From: Clostridiales bacterium UBA3678
GTDB taxonomy: Bacteria; Bacillota; Clostridia; TANB77; CAG-508
Direction: 5' to 3'
DNA: 50,047 nucleotides
NCBI GenBank assembly: GCA_002372935.1
Contig: DFJF01000003.1
Location: 18,294 to 68,340 of the forward strand
Part shown: piece by piece, positions 36,791 to 45,556 of the stretch
How the letters are laid out: the number at the start of each line of letters is the position of its first letter
Position numbering within the stretch: position 1 is the stretch's first letter
Translations under genes and position numbers: made by a program
Notes under the pieces: generated by a model
Databases searched by the model: none
The model's input: the letters and a program-made list of their open reading frames with translations, nothing else
Told to the model about the DNA's origin: nothing

Positions 36791-37768
36791 TTATCCTTCC
36801 ATTACATTATTGTTTGCATATAAAAAGCTTAAATTATTATATTCTCTTTGGTCAAATGTTTCTTTCTTTACTTTCTTCTCAAGTTCTTTTTTATTTTTAT
36901 TTAATTCTTTACGTTTTTCTAAAAATTCATTTACTTCTGCTGGGGTCCTTAAATTTCTCTCATTCCAATCTTTTATAATACTATTTATATATTCAAATGA
37001 TGCATTTGCTTTAAATGTTGTTCTTTTAAGTGCAATTTCTATAATGTTCATATCATATTTATATTCATTAACCCATTTTTCTACATAAGCTTCTTCATAT
37101 TGATTTAACCCGTTATATCTACCTAATTTTTTAGCAATTGTCTTATTAATTTTCATTAATTTATCTTGTTTTATATAATAATTTTCTAAATCCCCAAGAT
37201 CTTTTATATTGTTAAGTCCCCATGCTTCCGCAACTGTAGAAATATAATTCCTATGAAGTGCTGATTTTTTAAAACAATAATCAAATAGAGCTATCATTAC
37301 TTCTTTAGTAAACTGATATTTTTCAAACCATGTATCAATATCTTGATACCATGTAGGACCCATAACTCCTTGAAAATACTTATTATTTAAATATTCTACT
37401 AATTGGATTCTTTCTTTATTTTGTGTATTTTCTTCAATTTTTTCTGGGCTTGTCTTTATATTTGGTTTATATAACTCATTTAACATATTTTCTTGTATAT
37501 CTAAAATAATAAAACCTTGTGGTTTTCTTAGTATTAATTTTTTTTCTTCTAAATATTTCATACCTTCATTTATTACATTAACTGGTAATGATAGATTTTT
37601 TGACAAATCATTCACTTTGACTTCTTTGCTGTATTTTGATAAAAATGAGATATATAAATAAATTTTTAAATATTCTCCTGGCATATTTCCTAAATATTCT
37701 GAAAAAAATATGTCTGGTATTTCTGTTGTATTGAATATCATATGTTTTTCACTTTTTTCTAATCTCAT
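36791..37768 (-). CDS. DnaD-domain replication protein (DnaB/DnaD-like)
   Basis: Primosome component that remodels DNA before helicase loading. An N-terminal winged-helix part (about 1-90, LYISFLSKYSKEVKVNDLSK) is followed by two DnaD-type helical modules (about 130-300), the second with WVNEYKYDMNIIEIALKRT and YINSIIKDWNERNL. The frame opens at a TTG (37783) that overlaps the SD; GGAGGG is 8 nt before the ATG at 37768, giving 325 residues. Cotranscribed with the loader gene downstream. Confidence 0.9.
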   Translation of the reverse strand: MRLEKSEKHMIFNTTEIPDIFFSEYLGNMPGEYLKIYLYISFLSKYSKEVKVNDLSKNLSLPVNVINEGMKYLEEKKLILRKPQGFIILDIQENMLNELYKPNIKTSPEKIEENTQNKERIQLVEYLNNKYFQGVMGPTWYQDIDTWFEKYQFTKEVMIALFDYCFKKSALHRNYISTVAEAWGLNNIKDLGDLENYYIKQDKLMKINKTIAKKLGRYNGLNQYEEAYVEKWVNEYKYDMNIIEIALKRTTFKANASFEYINSIIKDWNERNLRTPAEVNEFLEKRKELNKNKKELEKKVKKETFDQREYNNLSFLYANNNVMEG

Positions 37769-37901
37769 TTTAATTCCCTCCAAGTATAGAGAATTATATA
37801 ACTATTTTTTTTATTTTGCAAATTATCTTTTTAAATGATTTTATTTATTTTAAGTCTAATTTTTATTCTTTTTGTCCTTTTTTGTTTCAATACATTCTTT
37901 T

Positions 37902-38192
37902 TTAATTTGTTTTTTTATTGTATAAATAAACTTTCTGACTTATAAAATATTTGATAATATATCTAATAAAATCTATTAAATTTTCGCCTTGTACTCCAAC
38001 AATACTAAATATCAATATTGGAAATACAAAAATAATAAATATAAATATTTTTGTCATTATTGATTTAAATAAAATATTTACTATTAAAAAAATTAATATT
38101 CCCCAAACAATATCCAAAAAAGCTGCACCATAATCAATTAAACCAAAGATTTTGTAATTAAAATTATAATTTTGTGGAAATATAAACTTTAT
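37902..38192 (-). CDS. VirB3/PrgI-like T4SS membrane protein with apparent AUA start
   Basis: A 96-residue protein starting KFIFPQNYNFNYKIFGLIDYG after the initiator, with two membrane helices (about 32-70) and a basic tail, the size and layout of PrgI/VirB3 subunits. The only SD (AGGAGG, 38200-38205) is followed after exactly 7 nt by ATA; no ATG, GTG or TTG is in frame until a TTG at 38117, which would remove the first 25 residues, including the typical N-terminus. It lies directly after the VirB6-like gene. Assignment to this family rests on size, topology and context. Confidence 0.65.
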   Translation of the reverse strand: MKFIFPQNYNFNYKIFGLIDYGAAFLDIVWGILIFLIVNILFKSIMTKIFIFIIFVFPILIFSIVGVQGENLIDFIRYIIKYFISQKVYLYNKKTN

Positions 38193-38205
38193 TTTATCAC
38201 CTCCT
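38193..38205 (-). promoter_or_regulatory. SD that fixes an AUA start codon
   Basis: AGGAGG, 7-nt spacer, ATA. Spacing matches other genes in the window, and the stop of the VirB6-like gene lies 2 nt upstream of it. Confidence 0.6.
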
Positions 38206-38207
38206 AA

Positions 38208-39095
38208 TTATTTTCCTTTTAAAAATCCAATATTATTTTGTACATTTGTAGAAATTCCTGAACCCATCATAAATTCTCTAACAAATGAATTTGCCTGAAT
38301 TAATGCATAAATGCCTCCTACATAAATAAATTTTATCATTAAATTATTTGAATTAAAATCTATAGAAAATAAGATTAATAAAATAAGAGAAACAATAATT
38401 TGAATAAATAAAAGTGAAAACAAATTTCTTGACCAAAGCCTAAAAAACCAAGATGTGCTTTCCATGCTTAAAGATAAAATTGCAAATGGAGATAATAATA
38501 CAAAAATCTTTATCATAATATATCTTAATGCATACACTGAAACTAAATTTATTAGAGATATTGTTGTAGTTCCTTTTATTATGCCATCTACTGAAAAAAT
38601 ATTTAAATTTTCAGCTGTAATATCTAAATTTTCGTTTATGGATGTAATTAATTTTGAAAAACAAATTTGCTTTTTAAATAAATCTTCACCTATGCTTCTA
38701 ATAATCATTGAAATATCAGAGTTAATATCTAATACTTGTCCGATTATAAAATATGAGCTATTCATTGCAATTCCCAAAATTATTAATTTAAATATAAATT
38801 GAATTGGATTTTCCACTCTATTAAAAGTTAAGTTTGATGTTAAATATTTTATTGCAAAATATAATATAAATCCTATTAATAATGAATTAGCAATTATTAG
38901 TAATCCATTATTTGCAGATGTTCCAAATATTTTTCCAAAATATTTATCATTTAATAAATCAGAATTTATAAAAGTTAAATTATCTAATACCTCATACAAT
39001 TTTTCATCAATTGAGCTAAATAAATTACCAAATATTGTATTTATAGTATTTATAACTATTTCACTTATATTTACGTTTTTTTCCAAAAGCCACAT
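38208..39095 (-). CDS. VirB6/TrbL-like polytopic T4SS protein
   Basis: A 295-residue membrane protein with an N-terminal soluble part (about 1-65) and about six hydrophobic helices, including LLIIANSLLIGFILYFAI, YALRYIMIKIFVLLSPFAIL and LFIQIIVSLILLILF. The motif KIFVLLSPFAILSLSMESTSWFFRLWSRNL resembles VirB6/TrbL proteins of Gram-positive conjugation systems, which form the inner-membrane channel. It begins 5 nt after the stop of the VirB2-like gene, with GGAGG upstream, so one operon. Confidence 0.75.
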   Translation of the reverse strand: MWLLEKNVNISEIVINTINTIFGNLFSSIDEKLYEVLDNLTFINSDLLNDKYFGKIFGTSANNGLLIIANSLLIGFILYFAIKYLTSNLTFNRVENPIQFIFKLIILGIAMNSSYFIIGQVLDINSDISMIIRSIGEDLFKKQICFSKLITSINENLDITAENLNIFSVDGIIKGTTTISLINLVSVYALRYIMIKIFVLLSPFAILSLSMESTSWFFRLWSRNLFSLLFIQIIVSLILLILFSIDFNSNNLMIKFIYVGGIYALIQANSFVREFMMGSGISTNVQNNIGFLKGK

Positions 39096-39100
39096 CCTCC

Positions 39101-39430
39101 CTAAATTAGAGATTTAATAGCAGCTAAAATTAAATCAATTGCTAAAATAAAAGCATAAGAGAATAATGAATTTCTAATAATCTTTTTCCCTGTCCTAATT
39201 CTTTCTTCATCACCAAAACTAAACTTTTTCATAAATATACCTGTTCCAACAGCAACTGCTGCTGCAGGTGTAGCTAATTTTAATATCCAATCTTCTATAT
39301 TTTGAAAAGCATCTTCTAATTTTGAAACAAGTTTTGGTGTACTTGCAAAACTTGTTATTTCAAATAAGATTAATAGAAAACTACTAAATATAATAATAAA
39401 TTTTAAATAAAATATTATTTTATCTTTCAA
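39101..39430 (-). CDS. VirB2/TrbC-like small membrane protein
   Basis: A 109-residue protein: a leader-like hydrophobic N-terminus (about 8-27), a helix with KLEDAFQNIEDWILKL, then two hydrophobic segments around a charged loop with KKFSFGDEERIRTGKK. This is the layout of TrbC/VirB2 pilin-like subunits in Firmicute T4SS loci. GAGAGG-type SD before the ATG and very short gaps to both neighbours place it in the T4SS operon. Confidence 0.75.
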   Translation of the reverse strand: MKDKIIFYLKFIIIFSSFLLILFEITSFASTPKLVSKLEDAFQNIEDWILKLATPAAAVAVGTGIFMKKFSFGDEERIRTGKKIIRNSLFSYAFILAIDLILAAIKSLI

Positions 39431-39442
39431 AAAATCACCTCT

Positions 39443-41143
39443 CTAATTATTTAAAAAATATGGAAACATATTTAATTTTTGTGGTTCTATAATTTTGTTC
39501 CCATCTGATAAAAATGCAAGGGCAGTAAATGTTTGCAAATTTCTTGTAAAAAAATTTGTATCATAAATATAATCATTCTGGGTATATAGATTAAAACTTT
39601 CAGATATTGTTGAATCTTGTGAGCTAAGAGAATTAACCATATAATTATACCTTGTTTCTTTTGAATTTTCAGAAATATTCTTAGATGTCTTAATTTTATC
39701 TTCTTTGCCTAGTTGCTTTTGTGCCTCTTCTATTGTAAAAATATCATCTGTTCTAAACCAAATTTTATTTATTAAATTTTGACAAATAACTTTAACTGCA
39801 GTTTCATCTTTTAAAGTGTTTTTCAATGATGAATAACTTTGTGTACTTACAATATTAATACATTTTGCTTCTCTACTTAATGAAAAAAATTCGCTATCCG
39901 TTTTTGTCACATATTCTGCATACTCATCACAAATAAAAGCTGTAGTTCTCTGACAATTATTTGATAATGACATCATAACTTCACTCTGAAAATCTAATTT
40001 TAAATATGCAGCAATTATTTTAGATAAATTTCTATATTCAGCAATATTCATATTCAATACAACGATTTTTCCTTTGTTTATAACATCACTAAAACCTTTA
40101 AAATTTAATTCATTTTTTGGTGGGCAAAAAATTTTACATATATCATAATCAGAAACAAAAATATTTGTGATTCTAGTTATTTCAGAGTTTAAAATTCCTA
40201 ATGTTCTAGGATCTAGATTATCATATTCTTTTTGAAAAAAATTCAAAGCTGAATTTAAATCATAAATTTGTTCATGTGATAATTTTCCATTTAAAAATAA
40301 TTTTTTTATAATTTTTATTTTTTCTTTATAATATCCTTGAATAGTTACAATTTTGTGTAGTTCCTGAAACGTAACATAATTATTATTATAAATTCTGCAT
40401 AATTTTATTGCTTCTGTTAAAATCTGCTCTGCCTTATCCATCCAGTAGCTTTCTGAATTATTTTCTGAAAACAAATCAAAAATAATTTTTAATCTATTTG
40501 CTATAACAGCAGGTTTTAATTTTGGCTTATGAAGTGGATTATATTTAATTTTTCCTCCCATTTCTATAACAATTAGGTCTTTTTTTAAATTGTATTTATT
40601 AGCATACTTTCTAACTTGAGAATAATAATTTCCTTTAACATCCAAAATTAATATCCCTATTTTTTTATTTGGATTCTTGCTATTATATTGCAATAATTGT
40701 TCTGTAAAAGGATACATTGCAGAACTTGTTTTTCCCGAACCTATAGTACCAGTTATTAAAAAATTTTGGTATAATCCAGATTCTGATAGATAAATATTTT
40801 TTCCAGTCTTTTCGTTATTTCCAATTAATAAATTTAATTTATCTGTTTTTATCTTGTATTTTTCTTTTTCGATTTTTTTATTTTTATTTTTAAAGAAAAA
40901 TTTTGTATAAATAAAATTACCATAAATTATATTAGAAAAAATAAAAGTTGCAACATAAATATTTTTTATATATTTCCAGACAATTGGGAATTTAGAAACA
41001 ATATTAAATGGCTCTAAACTATATGTTATAATAATATTATTACTCGTAAAAACTGGATTTAAAATCTTATGCATAAATAGATATGATAAATTTAAATATA
41101 TTAAAATAAATAAAACTTTTTTAATTTTGTTTTTGATCTTCAT
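39443..41143 (-). CDS. VirD4/TraG-type coupling ATPase
   Basis: Inner-membrane ATPase that brings DNA or protein substrates to a type IV channel. Two N-terminal hydrophobic segments (about 10-28 and 55-78) precede a RecA-like domain with Walker A ITGTIGSGKTSSA near 133, Walker B TTAFICDEYAEYV near 400 and the downstream VSTQSYSSL motif, all typical of VirD4/TraG. Length 566 fits. Its ATG overlaps the preceding small gene by 23 bp and has no convincing SD, which suggests translational coupling. No relaxase, VirB4 or integrase is visible nearby. Confidence 0.92.
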   Translation of the reverse strand: MKIKNKIKKVLFILIYLNLSYLFMHKILNPVFTSNNIIITYSLEPFNIVSKFPIVWKYIKNIYVATFIFSNIIYGNFIYTKFFFKNKNKKIEKEKYKIKTDKLNLLIGNNEKTGKNIYLSESGLYQNFLITGTIGSGKTSSAMYPFTEQLLQYNSKNPNKKIGILILDVKGNYYSQVRKYANKYNLKKDLIVIEMGGKIKYNPLHKPKLKPAVIANRLKIIFDLFSENNSESYWMDKAEQILTEAIKLCRIYNNNYVTFQELHKIVTIQGYYKEKIKIIKKLFLNGKLSHEQIYDLNSALNFFQKEYDNLDPRTLGILNSEITRITNIFVSDYDICKIFCPPKNELNFKGFSDVINKGKIVVLNMNIAEYRNLSKIIAAYLKLDFQSEVMMSLSNNCQRTTAFICDEYAEYVTKTDSEFFSLSREAKCINIVSTQSYSSLKNTLKDETAVKVICQNLINKIWFRTDDIFTIEEAQKQLGKEDKIKTSKNISENSKETRYNYMVNSLSSQDSTISESFNLYTQNDYIYDTNFFTRNLQTFTALAFLSDGNKIIEPQKLNMFPYFLNN

Positions 41144-41288
41144 CTGATAAAATTTGTTTTTTGATTTCTAATTTTGATCCTTGTTTATGATGAAAAACTT
41201 TGATTTCTAAAAAAATATAAATTGTATAAATTGATACAAAAAAATTAATAATAAGGGTTATAAAGAAAATGTTGATTAATTTATTCAA
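41121..41288 (-). CDS. small single-helix membrane protein, first gene of the T4SS operon
   Basis: A 55-residue protein with one hydrophobic helix (about 5-28) and a polar Lys/Glu/Gln tail ending in LSDEDQKQN. Start TTG at 41288 has AAGGTGG about 7 nt upstream; the ATG at 41306 has no SD. Overlaps the VirD4-like gene. No family recognised. Confidence 0.6.
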   Translation of the reverse strand: MNKLINIFFITLIINFFVSIYTIYIFLEIKVFHHKQGSKLEIKKQILSDEDQKQN

Positions 41289-41466
41289 GCCATCACCACC
41301 TTGCATTTTTATATATTAACACTTTTTTTTTGTTTTGTCTAGACTTTTTTGTAAATTTATGGTAAAATTTTTAAGGTTATTACTTTTCACAAAAAGATTA
41401 TTAAAATTTTATAACTGTGAATTATAACATTAATATAGTTTAAAAAATTTTGAAAGGAGATTAATT

Positions 41467-41652
41467 ATGAAATTTGATAAAGATATGCTTATTGGAGATA
41501 TATTAGCTGAATCACCAGAAAAAGCTGAAGTTCTAATGGAAGCTGGTATGCATTGCATCCAATGTCCTGCTTCTCAAATGGAATCACTTGAAGAAGCTTG
41601 TGCAGTTCATGGAATTGATGTTGATGAGCTTTTAAAGGTTTTAAATCAATAA
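41467..41652 (+). CDS. DUF1858-family protein with CxxC
   Basis: A 61-residue soluble protein of the DUF1858 / hybrid-cluster-associated redox-disulfide type: start MKFDKDMLIGDIL, the CxxC HCIQCPAS near 30-36 and the closing helix VDELLKVLN. Probably a small thiol or metal-binding protein, partner unknown. AAAGGAGA precedes the ATG; monocistronic, with its own terminator. Common as a free-standing gene in anaerobes. Confidence 0.93.
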   Translation: MKFDKDMLIGDILAESPEKAEVLMEAGMHCIQCPASQMESLEEACAVHGIDVDELLKVLNQ

Positions 41653-41666
41653 CCATCAAGAAAATA

Positions 41667-41695
41667 AAACACCAAAGAATAAAACTTTGGTGTTT
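41667..41695 (+). terminator. terminator after the DUF1858 gene
   Basis: AAACACCAAAG and CTTTGGTGTTT pair perfectly around a 7-nt A-rich loop, 15 nt past the stop. Confidence 0.85.
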
Positions 41696-41701
41696 CACTT
41701 T

Positions 41702-41791
41702 TGGCGGAGTGAGCGAGATTCGAACTCGCGAACCACATATGTGATTAACTGTTTTCGAGACAGCCTCGTTAAACCACTTCGATACCACTCC
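41702..41791 (-). tRNA. tRNA-Ser(CGA)
   Basis: On the minus strand a 90-nt tRNA: acceptor GGAGTGG with CACTCC, anticodon loop CTCGAAA giving CGA (reads UCG), long variable arm typical of Ser, TTCGAATC T loop, encoded CCA at the 3' end. Confidence 0.95.
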
Positions 41792-41875
41792 ATCATTTAT
41801 AAACAAAATTTTAACATATTTTTTCTTTATATTCAATATTTTACATAAGTTTTTTTAAAAATATTAAAAAAAGTA

Positions 41876-41904
41876 TTGACAAAATTTCAAAATTATTGTA
41901 ATAT
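41876..41904 (+). promoter_or_regulatory. strong promoter of the tRNA Lys-Glu-Thr cluster
   Basis: TTGACA (41876-41881), 17-bp spacer, TAATAT (41899-41904), 30 nt before the first tRNA. Confidence 0.85.
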
Positions 41905-41934
41905 AGTAGTGTTCTGTTTGAACATTAAACAGAC

Positions 41935-42010
41935 GGGCTATTAGCTCAGGTGGTAGAGCACTTGACTTTTAATCAAGTTGTCCCGCGTTCGAGTCGCGGA
42001 TAGCTCACCA
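41935..42010 (+). tRNA. tRNA-Lys(TTT)
   Basis: 76 nt, acceptor GGGCTAT with ATAGCTC, anticodon stem-loop CTTGA, CTTTTAA, TCAAG giving TTT, encoded ACCA end. Confidence 0.96.
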
Positions 42011-42047
42011 AATTTTTTTGAGTATCCTCTACGGGTATTCAATTCAT

Positions 42048-42122
42048 GGCCCCTTGGTCAAGCGGTTAAGACATCGCCCTTTCACGGCGGAGACATGGGT
42101 TCGATTCCCGTAGGGGTCACCA
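42048..42122 (+). tRNA. tRNA-Glu(TTC)
   Basis: 75 nt, acceptor GGCCCCT with AGGGGTC, anticodon loop CTTTCAC giving TTC, GGTTCGATTCC T arm, encoded ACCA end. 37 nt after the Lys tRNA. Confidence 0.96.
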
Positions 42123-42131
42123 ATTTTATAT

Positions 42132-42207
<76 letters not shown>

Positions 42208-42321
42208 CAATGGTCATTAGTTTTGATTTATCTTAATTATTGACTTTTTTATTTTTTATAAAACCGAAAATTTATTCTTTTAAATGATTTTTGTTTTTAG
42301 ATTATAATTTAAGGAGAAAAG

Positions 42322-43047
42322 ATGAAAATTATATTAGTCACTGGTGCTTCACGAGGAATAGGCAGATCAATAGCAAAAACATTAGCAAGAAATAATTATA
42401 AAGTAATTGCAAACTATAATAAATCCTTTGAACAAGCTTTAGATTTACAAAATGAATTAAAAAAAGAAAAAATTAATATTGACATATTTAAAGCCGATGT
42501 TTCTAAAAGAAATGAAGTAAAAAAAATGATAAATTATATCATAAATAAATATAAAAAAATTGATGTATTGATAAACAATGCTGGAATCGATCAAGAAGGA
42601 ATCTTTCAAGATATATCAGATGATGAATGGCATAATGTGATAGATGTAAATTTATATTCTGTTTTTTGCACTACACAGGAAGTAGTAAAAAATATGATAA
42701 GTAATAAATCAGGATGTATAATAAATATTTCATCAATTTATGGTACCCAAGGAGGTGCATGTTCTGTTGCTTATTCTGCTTCAAAAGCTGGAATTGATGG
42801 AATTACAAAGTCTTTAGCAAAAGAACTTGGTCCAAGTAATATTAGAGTAAATTCAATTGCTCCTGGATTTATTAATACAGATATGAATAATTATTTATCA
42901 AAAGAAGAAGTTAATAAAATTATTAATGAAACACCATTACAAAAAATTGGTAAACCAGAAGAAATTGCTAAATGCATAAACTGGCTTATTGAGGATAGTT
43001 TTACAACTGGTCAAATTATCTCAATAAATGGTGGCTGGAATACGTAA
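42322..43047 (+). CDS. fabG: short-chain dehydrogenase, FabG-like 3-oxoacyl-ACP reductase
   Basis: NAD(P)H-dependent reductase of 241 residues. Cofactor loop TGASRGIGRS near residue 6-15, NNAGID near 88, catalytic Ser in INISSIYG, catalytic YSASKAG near 153 and the C-terminal SINGGWN are complete. It resembles FabG, which reduces 3-oxoacyl-ACP in fatty-acid synthesis, but stands outside any fab operon, so another ketone substrate is possible. AAGGAG lies about 6 nt before the ATG; monocistronic with its own terminator. Confidence 0.9.
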   Translation: MKIILVTGASRGIGRSIAKTLARNNYKVIANYNKSFEQALDLQNELKKEKINIDIFKADVSKRNEVKKMINYIINKYKKIDVLINNAGIDQEGIFQDISDDEWHNVIDVNLYSVFCTTQEVVKNMISNKSGCIINISSIYGTQGGACSVAYSASKAGIDGITKSLAKELGPSNIRVNSIAPGFINTDMNNYLSKEEVNKIINETPLQKIGKPEEIAKCINWLIEDSFTTGQIISINGGWNT

Positions 43048-43058
43048 GATTAAAAAAA

Positions 43059-43115
43059 CATAGCAATACTAGATGCTACTTAAAAAGTAACTCTAATATT
43101 GCTATGATTTTTTTT
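43059..43115. terminator. terminator between fabG and the CBM25-like gene
   Basis: CATAGCAATA (43059-43068) pairs with TATTGCTATG (43097-43106); a T run follows on the plus strand and an A run precedes it, so it can serve both converging genes. Confidence 0.82.
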
Positions 43116-43144
43116 ATATATTATAATAATTTTTTGACACACTA

Positions 43145-43615
43145 CTAGTCTTGATTTTCTGACTTCTTTTTATAATTTCCTGAAATTATTTTTGGCAAAT
43201 ATGTTATTATTTTATAAACTGCAAGTCTGATTTTCTTGCTCCACAAATATGTCTTTCTTAATTTTCTACTAGTTCCAATTGCTTTTGGTTCATCATCTAA
43301 TACAACTAATTCCGTAGAAGGCTTTTCTAAATTAAATGTATAATTTTGATAATTATTATTATCCCATTCTCCATTTTCATTTTTGAAAACAAGATTAAAT
43401 GTAGGTCCTTCTCCTAGCTCAATTTCTGCCTGGAAACCAAGCTCTGTTTTTTCCATTTCAATTTCATTTACATTATTCCACTGATCACCAAATCCATAAT
43501 GTGCATACACTTTTTCTGAACCATCTTGAAAAAACTTTCCTGTATAAGAAATCTTTACACTACTATTTTCAATTAATTTGTCTGTATTAAAAAAAATATT
43601 TTTTACCAATTCCAT
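43145..43615 (-). CDS. orphan CBM25-like starch/glycogen-binding protein
   Basis: A 156-residue protein without signal peptide. Residues about 14-100 match a family-25-type carbohydrate-binding module: KISYTGKFFQDGSEKVYAHY, GFGDQWNN, then FNLVFKNENGEWDNNNYQNY, with the aromatic residues expected to stack on sugars. The last 45 residues are basic (RKLRKTYLWSKKIRL and SGNYKKK). No catalytic domain accompanies it, so a cytoplasmic glycogen-associated or regulatory role is likely, not secreted hydrolysis (inference). It converges on fabG. Confidence 0.83.
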   Translation of the reverse strand: MELVKNIFFNTDKLIENSSVKISYTGKFFQDGSEKVYAHYGFGDQWNNVNEIEMEKTELGFQAEIELGEGPTFNLVFKNENGEWDNNNYQNYTFNLEKPSTELVVLDDEPKAIGTSRKLRKTYLWSKKIRLAVYKIITYLPKIISGNYKKKSENQD

Positions 43616-43790
43616 GACTATATCTCCTTATTTATCTTTTGCTACAAACATTATAATATTTTTTTCTACAATATTCAATAGTTTTTTTAAATTTTTTTAT
43701 TTTTCTTTACTTTTTTTTTTCTTTATGTTATTATTTTATTAAGTTTTATAGCTTTTTTAAAAAACTAAATTTAAATATAAGGAAAAACTA

Positions 43791-45341
43791 ATGAAAAATA
43801 AAAAAATTTTTTTATTTATTTTACTGATAATCTTTATATTAATATTATCTATTATTTTTTCAATTTTAAACTTTGGAAATACAAAAATTTTTTCAAAAAT
43901 TTTGATTGATAATATTAATGTATCAAATAAAAGTAAAGATGAAGCAAACTCCGAATTGTCTAATCTAGTTAATGCAAAAAAGCATTCAAAAATTAATTTA
44001 AAATATACTGCATCTGACTCTTCTGATAATTATGAAATGTTACTTGATTTATCTACTTTGGATTTAGAATATGATATTAGTTCCTCTATTTCAGAAGGAT
44101 ATAATTATGGAAGAACTGGTAATATTTTTCAAAATAATTTTGCAATTGCAAAAACATTATTCTTTGGTAAAAACTTTTCTTCTAATATAACATATAATGA
44201 GAAAACAATCCAAAATATTATTAGTGATATTTCTGCAAATCTTCCTGGAAAACTGGTTCAAAGCGGATATTATATTGATAATGGAAATTTAATAATAACA
44301 AAAGGTTCATCTGGAATTATTGTTGATGAAGATAATTTTATTAAAAATTTATTATCTGAATTAAATAATTTGTCTTCAACTGATTCTTCTTTAGAAATTC
44401 CTGTAAAAACTATTTTTCCAGATAATATTGATATAGATCAAATTCACTCTGAAGTTTACAAAAAAGCTTCTGATGCATATTTTGAAACAGAACCTTTTAA
44501 AATATATTCTGAAGTAGTGGGTGTAGATTTTGATGTGAATTACGCAAAGAAATTATTATCTGAAAATGCTAATGATTCTGAATATTCAATTAGCTTGAAA
44601 TATACCAAACCAAAAGTAACTTTAGATGATTTAAAAATAGATGTATTCCCTGATTTACTTGGCACTTTTTCTACAAGATATGATGCAAGTAATAAAAACA
44701 GAAGTACAAATTTAAATCTTGCAGCTTCTAAAATTAATAATATTGTACTTGCCCCAGGTGAAGAATTTTCATATAATAAAATTGTTGGTGAGCGTTCTAT
44801 TAAAGCTGGTTACAAAGAATCTAAAATTTATTCTGGTGGAAAAGTTGTAGACGGGCTTGGTGGTGGAATTTGCCAAATTTCTTCGACATTATATAATGCA
44901 GTTATGTTTGCAAATCTTGATGTTACTAAAAGATATAATCACCAATTTATTACTTCTTATGTTGAACCAGGTCGTGATGCTACAGTTGCTTATGGGGCTA
45001 AAGATTTTAAATTTAAAAATAATCGAACATGTCCTATAAAAATAAAAATTAGCATAAATAGTGGTATTGCTAAAGTTGATATTTATGGAATTAAAGAAGA
45101 TCCTGAATATGATATAAGTTTTGATATAGAAACAGTTGATGTAATTCCTTATAAAACAGAATATAAAACTAATTCTTCTTTATCTGCAGATACTGAGCAA
45201 GTTACACAAAAAGGAGTAAATGGTATTATTGTAAAAGTTTATAAAGTAACAAAGCAAAATGGAGTTACTATTTCTAAAGACTTTATATATAAAGATAAAT
45301 ATAATGCAATTGATGAAGTAATTACAAAATCTTCTAAATAA
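43791..45341 (+). CDS. VanW-family cell-envelope protein
   Basis: A 516-residue protein with an N-terminal membrane anchor (about 5-26), two peptidoglycan-binding-type repeats (about 35-270, the second ending with DIFPDLLGT-like VFPDLLGTFST), and a VanW domain (about 285-430) with APGEEFSYNKIVGERS, GLGGGICQISSTLYNA and YVEPGRDATVAYG. The C-terminal 80 residues are a Lys/Thr beta-rich tail. VanW is named from vancomycin-resistance clusters but is widespread without them; no other van gene is here, so no resistance is implied. TAAGGA lies a few nt before the ATG. Confidence 0.92.
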   Translation: MKNKKIFLFILLIIFILILSIIFSILNFGNTKIFSKILIDNINVSNKSKDEANSELSNLVNAKKHSKINLKYTASDSSDNYEMLLDLSTLDLEYDISSSISEGYNYGRTGNIFQNNFAIAKTLFFGKNFSSNITYNEKTIQNIISDISANLPGKLVQSGYYIDNGNLIITKGSSGIIVDEDNFIKNLLSELNNLSSTDSSLEIPVKTIFPDNIDIDQIHSEVYKKASDAYFETEPFKIYSEVVGVDFDVNYAKKLLSENANDSEYSISLKYTKPKVTLDDLKIDVFPDLLGTFSTRYDASNKNRSTNLNLAASKINNIVLAPGEEFSYNKIVGERSIKAGYKESKIYSGGKVVDGLGGGICQISSTLYNAVMFANLDVTKRYNHQFITSYVEPGRDATVAYGAKDFKFKNNRTCPIKIKISINSGIAKVDIYGIKEDPEYDISFDIETVDVIPYKTEYKTNSSLSADTEQVTQKGVNGIIVKVYKVTKQNGVTISKDFIYKDKYNAIDEVITKSSK

Positions 45342-45345
45342 ATGC

Positions 45346-45378
45346 AAAAAGTTGAATATAAAAATATTCAACTTTTTT
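45346..45378 (+). terminator. terminator after the VanW gene
   Basis: AAAGTTGAATA and TATTCAACTTT pair around a 6-nt loop and end in TTTTTT, 6 nt past the stop. Confidence 0.88.
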
Positions 45379-45556
45379 ATGTCTTCGACAGGTTTCTACA
45401 AACTTTTTTTCTTTTTTATGTTATAATATATTATGTAAAACAGTTAAATTCTAGGCCATTTTTTGCCAGAAAAGATATTAATAAATTCATTTTGTTCTTA
45501 TTATTAATATCTTTTTTCTTTTGTATATTTCTTTTCATTACTGATATGTTACTTTT

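Noticed and set aside
43791..45341. Vancomycin-resistance cluster
   Set aside because: VanW domain alone; no vanA/B ligase, vanH, vanX or vanRS genes in the window.
45379..45556. Possible small gene overlapping the VanW terminator on the plus strand
   Set aside because: The frame starts inside the terminator hairpin, has no SD and is only AT-driven hydrophobic sequence. I see nothing else in this stretch.
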